Source of the DNA: Gymnorhina tibicen
Lineage: Eukaryota > Chordata > Aves > Passeriformes > Artamidae
Reading direction: 5' to 3'
DNA length: 64,000 nucleotides
NCBI GenBank assembly: GCA_013399875.1
Contig: VXAZ01007504.1
Coordinates: 992,025 to 1,056,024 of the forward strand
This document shows, piece by piece, positions 53,746-64,000 of the stretch; within the stretch, counting starts at the first letter, position 1; each line of letters starts with the position of its first letter. The notes beneath the pieces are model-generated. The model saw nothing but the letters and a program-made list of their open reading frames with translations. It did no database searches and was not told the origin of the DNA. The position numbers and the translations under genes were made by a program.

Positions 53746-56700
53746 GATTACCATATGTATTAGTAAAATAATACTTCCCTGCAAAAAAAGGAAGTACAGT
53801 GACTGCTATTGGCATTAACATTTTGATGATATAACTGTAAAGTTAGTTTTAAATATTAATGATTCCAGACATTCTGTAACAGTATTACTGATTTCTTTCA
53901 GTGAAATTCTTGCTGCCTGGGGGGAATATTTTAAAACACATTTTACCTTCAGTCATAGGAAGTCTAGAAGCATGTATAGAAAGGAGAAGGGAAATTAACT
54001 TATAAATGAAAGGTAAAGGAATGAAAACATGTATAGCTGAATGGGTTTAACCACTAAAGGTTTGGGATATATTATAACATAATATTTAGAAAAGGCACAA
54101 ATAGTAATCCAAGAGTGCTTTTTTCCCAAAGACTAAAGAAACTAATTTATGGTGAATAGAATTTATTCAATTTCTGTGCAATTTCATTAGGAATACATAA
54201 CTCTTCAGAATGTCTGAAGCTTCTTATGACCTTTTCAGTTTGTTTTTATCTTGAAATTTTCAAAGTACCCTGCACACCAAAAAAATCATATCAGAATGAA
54301 AAATAAGGGAAAAGGCTTTGTTGAATGCAGGAAAGAGCACCCCCTAAAGTGTTTACCCTCATATTTTTGATCCTCATTTTCTCCACCATTTGGTCCGCAG
54401 CCTGAAGGCACTTGGTTCAGTCTCTGCTGTGTGCAGTATCTACATCTGGCAGCTGTAAACTTGCAGTGACATTTCTTTGAGAATGGACAGGGAATTAGAT
54501 CTACTGAGAGATGCTGACCTGATTCAGCAAGAGCTGTTGTTTTCTTATGCATATGACTGTGTTGTTACATTGCAAGACAAGACTGCACACAAATAAATTG
54601 TTTTGCTGTATATTTAAAAGGGGTGAACTTTAATGCATTATTGTCCTTTTTTCATGATGCTTTAATATCTTCTTTTTCATAAGATTTACAACTGGACTAG
54701 TAATTTCAACAACTAGACAGATAGTAAATCTAAGTTTTAGTTTCAGTTTAGAGGAACAAGGCATCTTTGGATTAATGGGAATTAAATATGTTGAAATCAT
54801 TCTTTCATAATTTCATTTTATGACTATTGAAACATACTTTCATGTATCTGTCTGTCTGACTGAATGACTAGCTGTTTTTTTTGTTCTTTCATTGCCTGTG
54901 TTGGAATAGACTCTCTCTACTGTAATAACCTTTGCCTACTGTATCCATGCTGAGCCTTGAAATTCATTATCCTCACCTGTGGTTTTAATCTTAAATATTC
55001 AATATATACCAGTTGACTCAGAAGTACTGTACTACAATGCACACAGACTACCTGAAACTGACCAAAAACTCTCCAGGTGCAAGGTAGTAAAAGAAAAAAA
55101 ATGGTCCTGGCTTCTCTCACCTTGTAGACAGACAGTAACTCCCTTTCTACTGGCAGACAAGCACTTACACACACAGCTTGCAATATTTGGAAAGGCATAG
55201 CTCTACTGGAGCTCAATATGAAGGGAAACCAGAACTCGGTACAGCACCTTTCTCATAATGAGTAAATATCCGCATAAGGACAAAGATAAGGAGGAATTTG
55301 ATTTTGGTAATAACTAAGTGATTTTATCTCACTTTAAAATAATCTCGACTGCCAATGAACCAATCAAACATAAATACCAGTCTTCCTGCACAGTAGATTA
55401 GATTGCTTTGGGGGACAAAAAAAATTGCATTAAATGGGAGTACTGAACTTTCTCATGAAAGATCATGCAAAGGCCAAATATGCCCTAAGAAGATAATTAT
55501 TTATTATCACTATTTACTAATTACTTCAGTTATGCTAATTGCACTGCAGTGGTCTTGTAGATAAGCACTTGGAAACAACTCCCATGCTTTTATGATTGTA
55601 TTTTAGTTGATGTAGCCATTTTCAGCCATAGGCAGTAAGAATAAAAAAATAATATTATCATTCCTGCATAACTGGGGAATCAAAGCAAAGATATGTGAAA
55701 GAACTTGTTTAAAGTCAAACATTAGATGGTTAGAGCAGGACTTGAAAAAATACCCACTTGCTTTAATTCTAAGGCAATAAATACAATTTCAGATAGATGT
55801 TACCTCCCATCCAGCCAGCTCTCTTACAATAACTACTTAGCTGCCTGGAAAGAAGGAAGGAACAGGAACAGTGACTCACTGAAGGTCTGTTGATTCATCC
55901 CATGAGAGTTACTAATGCTTAAAAAAATACAGCAGCAATATCTCCTGGTCTCTTTTGTGACAGATGATTCACACAAAGGGAACTGTAGTCAGTGCACTGA
56001 GTGGAAAAAGGGAGGAGATGTGTGTTCTCCTGTCTGTAGTGGATTATAATATACTTCATTATGTCCTTCTAACTGCAGCACTTTACCATGAAACTGAATT
56101 GGTCCTGTGCAACAGAAGGGAACACAACAAGGGGGAAGCAGGGTCATCAGAACAGAGCTCTCCCATGCAGCATATAAAGGGTTTTGAGTAACTGGTAGCT
56201 ATTTTTTGTTGGATGAAAGGCAACATAAAAGCAGGTGGTAATGTTTGTGAAATCAGATTTTGTCTGAGCATGGTAAAGCATCAGAGAGGTTTTTGGAGAG
56301 GAGAGAGTGGCTTATTTTACTATGAAAAATTGCTATGAATTTGGCACAGTTCTGAAGCTGCTGAGCAATGTGTCTAAGTGCTTACAAACAGACACAAGGA
56401 TATCAACACCCCTCTCGAATATGTCACATTTGAATGTAATAAAAATCAGTCAAAACTGTAAATTGTGCATCATACTAAAAGTGGTAAGAGCCTGGTGCAG
56501 GTTTGAAAACTAGACATCTAGACTGTCACTTTTCTGTGACGTGCTTTTATGAAAGCACATTCCCTCTGTCCTTTTCTTCCTCTTCTGTAGTGCTTTCCTT
56601 ATTCTGTAATTTGTTTATTAGCTGCAGGTTCTGCTCTGGACTGTGGCAAAGACTTGTAAAGGTGTTTAGGTGCCTGGGTGGTAGCTACTGAAAAGCTTTT

Positions 56701-59700
56701 GCATCAGACCAGGGGTTCATGATGATATGAATTTATTGATTTTTCTGCCTGGATGTATAAGGTCTTGTCATTTGTAGTGCCTCTTTTACAAGCAATTTTT
56801 CACAGCTATTTATTTCTCTGTGGCTGTCCAGGGTCACCATCAGGGTAAGGACTCTGTCGCACAATGCACTTTACTACCACAATAATAAAAGGCCATCCAA
56901 AAATATGACTCAATTTTGTTTTTAGTGTAGTAACTCTGCACATGAAAAGGGTGTGTGTGAGGGGGCAGGGTGCATGGACTCAGCTAACTGTGTCCCAGCT
57001 AACTCAAACTTTTATCAAAAGTTTGAGTCAAAGATTTTCTGCTCTGGAATATATACTTGTAATAATTTATAGTTGCCAAAATCCGGGGTATATTTCCCAG
57101 GATGGAAGAAGATATCTTTGGTATTGTTTGATTTTTATCCTGCAGCAGGAAGAAGTATCTACTAAAAATACAAGCCAGAAGTATCATGAAGGGGTACAAG
57201 AGTGGGAAACAGAACTGGCTTGTGGGAGGTAAAAATATGTTCTCAGTCTTCGTGGTAATTAGAGGTAGAAAACTTGATGCAGTGTGTGAGTGAGGGACTT
57301 GCCTGGTTCAGGCACCTGTTGTGAACAATTTTTCTTGAGTATGCATGAGTCTCAGGAAAAGTAAACTCAATAGGAGACCTCTTCCTGTTTCCTGCTGTAG
57401 CAGTGGGAAACATAAAAGGGAGAGTGAGAGGATTTATGTATTTATAAAGCATTTGTTTCTAAGATTTCATACTAGTAGAGGGCTGTCTGCAGTGCATGGT
57501 TTGAGGCAAAAAGCTCTATTTTAAAAATAAAGACAAAACATTTAGACCAAGAGGATATAAAAAGTCTAAATTATGCAAGATAGTGTTATGGCAGCCTTGT
57601 GATAGTAACTGCCTTCACGCTCTTAAAAAATAGATTACCAATTTATTAACTTCTTAATAAAATTTTACATGAAGTTTTTCTTTCCTTTTAAAACGTAAGA
57701 AATTATATATGTGCAAAGTTTCTAAATGAAAAGTTGTGAGCAGAAATATTCATTTTCCTTGTCCTCAGAACAACTGTAGCTGGGCAAGATAGAAAGAAAG
57801 AGCCCAAACTGAACATGATTTAAAAATGAATTAATTTCCATCATGATTTAAACGGATTTTTTTTTAAACTACCATTTAAACCATAATGAAATGCTGCAAA
57901 GTCTTGGGAAAATCTGTGGCTGAAACTTTATATGAACATTTAGCATCCACCTACAAACACCTAGGGAGAAAATAATTGTATTTACTTGAATCAGTCTGTT
58001 GACATAATTTGAATTAATCATCTGCATAAATATTTTAAGCACCATGGATACAACTGTATTATTATTAAAAACACCTCCACTTTCATTATATCTAATCGTC
58101 TAGTCAAGGAAAATATTTTTTTACTTTAAAACGGAGTTGCCTTGGTAAAACCAATAAAGACTAGTTTAAACTTTCAATAGACTAATTGAACAATTGTCAA
58201 CACTTTATCTAACAAGTTCAACTTAAAGAAAAAAGTAGTTTTCAGAGTATCAAAATTCTGTTTATCCACTTAGAAGAATGGTTCTCAAAAATATCTAAGC
58301 AATTTAGGACAGAAGACCCATTGGATTCAGGCTACATAGCCTCAGGAAACAATGAAGCTTGCTTGGACCATTCAGATTTCCTCACTCACGGCATTTCAAT
58401 TTATGGCATGATGTTGATGTTCTGGATTAAAGGTAAGTGTGACAGTGACAAAAGACAGTTGGGTCTTCGTGTGTGTCCTCCTCCTCCCCTCCTTTCTGCT
58501 CTCTCTGATGGCAAAGACGTTTGTCCTAAGACGAGAACATCAGGTGGAAATTTCAGGAGGAACTGTCTGGATGCTCTAGTAATTGATGTGTTCTGGAGAT
58601 GGGGAAGCTGAGATATTTGTGATTGGCTTTGGTACACACCAGCCTGCACAAGGGTATAAAATGATGTGAGTTTTCTGGTGACGTTTTACTACAAACTACA
58701 GGAAATTACAAAGATGGAATTACCATAACTTTAGTGACTTAGTGACCAGATTTTACCCTGCAGTTGATCGAGGTAAGACTGCATGTAAAATCAGCAAGTG
58801 AAACAGGTATCATTGCCTTACGTGAGGCAGAACACAAACAATATGAAAACATATAAAAGATTTAGCAAAGTAAACACAATGGATATCCTTCTTTGATCAA
58901 AAAAACCCTCTGATTTTTGGAAGTAGAGAATTGTTATAGATTTAGCATATTTGATTTTCTTCCAAAAAGAGCAGAGATGGAAAACAGAATTGCAGAGATT
59001 GTTGATGAGATGGATGAAGTACAGGTCATCAGAAAATTAGAGGACCTCTAATTTGATTTGGGTCAAGTCATATTTAGTATTATAATGAATACCTTTGCAC
59101 AAGAAGTCAGCATATGTCTATTTTTTTTTTTTTTTGCCAGTAACACAAGGTTGGAGAGGTCAGAAAATAATACATAACAAACAGTATCCCAGTGTAATCA
59201 GCCCAAAATTCCTAGGACAAGTGGGCAGCGTAAGAATTAATGTCATTGTAGAGGGCACTGGTAAACCATTATCAGAATTAATGTGAATAGTTTTGATTAC
59301 CTGTGTTTAAGAAAGAAGAATTAAAGGTGCAATGAGTAGGGAGAACCTCATTAGCACAACCAGAGAATGGAACAAGAGAAAATATCTTATGAGAAGAGAT
59401 TATGTGAGTTTGTCTTGCTTAACATAGCAATTAAAAGCTGAGAGAAGATATGATTGCACCATAAATATACAAGGAGAGAGTAAATGCTAGGAAGAGAAAA
59501 CAATTAGCTCAGCCAAAGAACAATACTGAAACAAGAATGCACAGCTATAAAGAAATCTGTTGCATCGGACTGTTAGGAATTAGAAGACTTCTAAAAAACA
59601 AAGATCTGAGTCTGAAACAGTTGTCCAGCTGGCAAAGATTCAAATTATTTTCAATGGAGAGTTGCATAAATTTAGGGAGCTAGACACAGGTTATATCTTG

Positions 59701-62700
59701 TGGTTGTCCGTGACTGTGAGGATCTAAATTCAAGGACCCAGAAGGTTTGCTTCTGTCATATGCCTATAGCATCTGGCAATTTTGTGCAGCATAGTAAATA
59801 TTTACTTTCTGCAGAAAAATGATTACCACACATGCAGAAGGTAACAAAGCCTCTGCAGTGTCAGCATGTAACAGGAAGTAGACTGGAAATAAGGACAAAG
59901 ACCTGAGATGAACTACTGGGTGCCAGCAATGGTTTGCCACGTGCTGCATGTTTTTAGTGCAAAGCAAAGTCAGGGAAAACTATGCTCTTTGAATGCCAAC
60001 CAGTTCCCACCTTGAACTTTGTGTGAGCTGTAACTGATTTATAAGACACTGCACATAAAATGATTTTTAAAGTGGCATTTATGGCAATGAGAAAGGCATC
60101 CAATCACCCTTGAAAGGAGATGGGTAATGCTGAGGGGATGCACTGTGTAGTGAAGGGTCATGAATGCCATACTGACATTGAGGGAGACCAAAGTAAAGCA
60201 ACCTGTAACTATAGTCTGTCAGACTCCAAGCCGGTTACAGAAGAGTTACTGATGGCCTTAATTTCCCCATAGCCCTGTGCCTAAGATTTCCTACTGGTCA
60301 GGTTTAGCCTGTTCCCCAGCTGGAATGTTTATTTGCTGCCTTCGGCTCACTCCCACATGACAGACTGGGCACCCATCCCCATCTGCTAATTGGAACAAGG
60401 TAGAGGTGGAACTGGTCTTCTCAGATGAGTCATAAATTGCTTTGTTTGAATATTAGGCATTTCTGCAAAACCTTCCTCATCTGTAACAGAATCTTGTCTT
60501 TCAAAGAATGGTTCTTGCAGTTCTTCAGACCAAGTTTTATTTTTATTTGTTTGAAGCTTTCATACTGTCCTGGAGTAGGAAGAGCATTTGCAAGTACTGC
60601 TGTAAAAACCTTTGGGTCATAAATTTCCCTGAAGAAATGTAATGTTTTTCCATTTAATTTAATAACCTCTTGTGGGCCTCTGGGATGAAGAGATTCCTCA
60701 GTGTCCTATGCATTCTTTGACATGTGGCTAATGCAACATGCTTTCCTAGGGGGATGTTTTACAGAAAAGCGACCTTCTGCTAGGAAAACCAAATAACAAC
60801 TCAATTAAAAGAAAAATGAAGGTCACAGCAATTTCCCTACTGAGGTGAAAAACCAAGCAGTGGAAAACGTAAACTGTATTTACTTTAACATATGTGACTT
60901 TGAGCATCATGTGGAAAACTCATTGATATGGTAGAATTGAATTTTAGGATGCCTCTGGAGAAAGACGTGATGGAATTATTAAAATTTGTAAGAAAATATA
61001 TTAATCAGTCGTGTGTTAGAGCATTCAGTCTGGAGGAATGAACGCTGTCTGGGCAGAAGCAAGCAGCCATGGGAATAATGGTCCCTAGTCTGTCACTGCT
61101 TCTTGTCTGATTCCAGAGGAGTTACTTATGTCTCAACTAAGCAGCGTAGGAACAGCTGAGCACCAGAAGCAGCACTGGACTTTCCATGTGCAAATGTCAG
61201 GTGTTAGAGTGCTGTGAGTACCCCCTGCCCACAGAGCAAGCACACCCATCCTGAAGCCACACCACTGCTCTCATGAGCAAGCTACTCCGTATGATCCCTT
61301 TCACAGCTGCCAAGTTCAGTCATCACTTCTTGGGGAGACTTTTAGGGCACTTTTAGGGGTCATCAGCCAAGTGACATCCCTGAATGCAGTGGTTATAAAT
61401 GTTCCTAGCTTTTTACAAAAAATAATAAGAAAAATCTTTCCTCTCTTTTGTGTTGATGCCAGGATTAAACACAAGCTGACCTTTATCTCTAAGCCTCATT
61501 TTTTTTTTCTGTTGCAAAAGCGACTTGCTGTTTACTTCAGAACAGTAACAGTGAGACACAATTCATTAGGGTCTGTGAATCGCTAGGAGGTGCTGGGATG
61601 AGAGGAGCTACAGAAGTGAGTAGAATATCTTTTTCATTAGAATTACATGACAATGTCATTGAGAGAGTTTTCTGGAAACAGTGATGGTAGATGCTTCTTC
61701 CCAAATTACCACAAATATGCCCCCTTCAAAATTTGCTTTCAGCAATACATCTTTTCCAAAACTTGGGATATCTCTCAAACAGAAAATTCAAATGTGATCT
61801 CTTTGTCAAACATCTCAGGTATGAAGAAGCTTCATTTTCCTAGTCATAACTCTAAAGTCTTCAGTCCATGTTTCATAGATGTACAAAAACCATGTAGGAA
61901 AGCTCTAAAAGAGAAAGCATCCTCTCTTTCTCACTCTAAAAACCAGCTTTAATTTTAAAAACATCTGGAAATTTTGACCAGATATGAATGGTTTCTGGAA
62001 GCCCTGCCTTACAGAAAAATTAATACCTTATTCAACTACCAGCTTTCTAAGCAATCCTAGCCATTGTCAGCTGACCAGCCAGCTATGAAAATAATGGGGT
62101 TCTGTAGATTTACTGGTGTATGTAAAAATTGAGGCTTCAGGTAATTCTATGTCTCTGACAGCTGCTCCATGAATGGTGACAAGTACAAGCCTGCCAGAGG
62201 AGTTGCTTAATAAATGGAATAGCTAAAGACTTCAGCCACATTCATAGTAGCATTTTATCCCTGTTTTTTTCTTGACAGCCTTCCTTGTCAGCTGTTTGGA
62301 AAAGCTATTTCTGAAATCAGAGAAACATGGTCTTCTCTTCCTTCCTGTTTTCCCCTCCCTCCTCAGAGATGGCAATCTGGGGCTTTGCTAAAGGCACATG
62401 AAGTTGCTTTTCAAGATACTGCAAATGTCACCTCTTTTTCATATCAATCTGGAGAGTTAGAAAATCTGGGCAATTAGACCCTAAGACAATATAAGGTTTA
62501 AGAATTATTAGACTCAAAGACAGCATGCCAGTAAAATAATTTAATGAGTGTTCCTAGTAACAACTTTTGTGCTCAGAATAAAACATGCAAACTCCTTTCC
62601 AAAGACTTGAAGCTAAGAATTTTAATAGACTGAATGATTTGTTTCCCTAATGCATTCACCGAGTGCAGCAAGCTGATTAAAATACTGGATACTGTAGAAC

Positions 62701-64000
62701 CTTTCAGTTCCTGGTCTATAGAGCTAAGCTTATACATCATTAACCGTATATTATACATACACACGGGTATTTTACACATAAGGGAAAAAGAAAATAAAAT
62801 TTGTATGTGCAGGACACTGATTTTAACATTTTCCTTTTGGAATGGTAAAAAGTAAAGAAATCGAGAAGAGGCTTTGTAGGAAGTCATCCTTCTCCAATGG
62901 GAACTGTACCTGTATGAGAAGGCAGAACAGACAAAGCAAAGACTGGGTGAAGCTCAACAGCTTTCAATAAATATGTGGTGATGGTCATTATGTAAAAAAC
63001 CTTTAATACAAAATAGCTGTTCTATTAGAGAATGTAATGGGCTAGCTAAAAAGCAGCTTGCCACATGAAAGTTTCTTCAGTTTGGGGATAATTCTGTGAT
63101 TAGCTTACCAACTTAAATTTATGTTCCTATTAAGGAACAAATTCACGTATTAATTTTACAGGACTTCCATAAAGGGGAAACAGACTTTTAAGAAGCAGCA
63201 GGGTCGATTGTAGAGCCATTTAAGGTATTTCTGAAATTCCGAAACTTTACTTTTCATTTAAATGAATTCCAGAGAACCATAAGTGCAGACTAGAACAAAA
63301 CAACCCTAAAAAAACATGTAAAACAAATATTCATTAATAAATGAGTAATTCAGAAAAAAGGTTTCTCTTTGTTACCAAACCCACAGTATTCAACACTTTT
63401 TCAGCTGTGACCTGTAGAACACTTAAGTCATAGAAAGGCCTTTTCCTGGGGCTCTGAAAATTTCAAGCAATAGTTTCCAGAGAAAAAGGGTAGAGTGAAT
63501 GCAATGATGTTGAATGAACTGCTTTGTACTTTTCAGTAAATACAGTCTGCATAGTTCTTACAGTTGTTTGTTTTACATATTTTCTTACGGATGATATTTC
63601 AACATCTTCCGTCAAGAATTTATAATCTAAAGTTTCGATTCAGGGACATGAGGCAGAGGTTGAATTTATGCATATGCCAGGTGGCAGCAAAGTCAGTGAA
63701 TCTCAAGCATAGGTTTAAAATTAAAGTCCTGTTTAATGATACTCTGAGCATACTGCCACTTACTTTCTTGAACTCATAGATCTATTCAGAGAGCCGCTGC
63801 AGCATGATTATTATTTACCCTGAGCCAAATTAAAAAGAATTTCAGTTGCTGTCAAGTCACCTTTATACACCGATATTGTCACTTTTTAGCTGAGTGAACA
63901 ACAGCATGGTTGGTCTGATTGCACTGGCTGAGAATGCCTTCCCATAAAGTGGAAGAGCAAGAGGTTCTGAAGATGCCCACCTCAGGTGACTCTAAGTACT

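Larger units (their letters stand above)
46547..64000 (-). other. Presumed upstream intron of the CNTNAP gene
   Basis: This is the sequence 5' of the laminin-G 3 exon on the gene strand. I looked on the minus strand for the preceding exon (start of laminin-G 3, Gly-Val-Phe-Leu-Glu-Asn pattern) and for fibrinogen-like, discoidin or other laminin-G signatures and saw none, so the stretch is most likely one large intron. It contains a CR1/LTR composite (48945-49402), an internally deleted CR1 (50283-50797), two convergent CR1 fragments (52900-53745) and a cysteine-rich minus frame at 54286-54552 that I cannot identify. From 54600 to 64000 I see only AT-rich unique-looking sequence with homopolymer runs. 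Confidence 0.65.

Overview
The window is vertebrate nuclear DNA, almost certainly from a bird. It is AT-rich, with tiny coding exons separated by multi-kilobase introns bounded by canonical GT/AG sites. It carries several CR1 LINE copies, including the typical CR1 3' end with ATTCTATG-type repeats, and LTRs of kinds I associate with avian, particularly passerine-type, endogenous retroviruses. I see no bacterial-type operons, no CRISPR and no complete intronless gene. An assembly gap of 297 N lies at 25108-25404.

The only gene I can support is on the minus strand: the C-terminal extracellular part of a contactin-associated protein (neurexin-IV/Caspr family), most like CNTNAP2. Five exons are recognisable. 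In transcription order they are 46546-46328 (laminin-G 3), 43796-43560 (end of laminin-G 3 plus the EGF-like domain), 31193-30948, 29450-29317 and 16354-16261 (start and middle of laminin-G 4). Their splice phases join perfectly (1-1, 1-1, 1-1, 1-0, 0-1), giving 930 nt or 310 codons without a stop. Upstream exons (signal peptide, discoidin, laminin-G 1-2, fibrinogen-like region) and downstream exons (end of laminin-G 4, membrane span, cytoplasmic tail) were not found and probably lie outside the window, beyond positions 64000 and 1 respectively.

Layout from low to high coordinate: 1-16260, sequence downstream of the last recognised exon, with an internally deleted CR1 copy, a 179-bp LTR-like element, a 110-bp pentanucleotide satellite and a hexanucleotide repeat. 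16261-16354, exon. 16355-29316, a 13-kb intron with the assembly gap. 29317-31193, two exons 1.5 kb apart. 31194-43559, a 12.4-kb intron with a short CpG-rich patch, a CR1 tail and a 651-bp solo LTR. 43560-46546, two exons 2.5 kb apart. 46547-64000, presumed upstream intron with a CR1/LTR composite, another internally deleted CR1 and a convergent pair of CR1 fragments.

The protein is a neuronal cell-adhesion molecule. The known family role is to organise axonal domains and synapses with contactins and potassium channels. I found no convincing undescribed system. The best leads are a G-quadruplex-prone satellite, the CpG-rich intronic patch, the convergent CR1 pair and the divergent laminin-G 4 linker of the CNTNAP protein.
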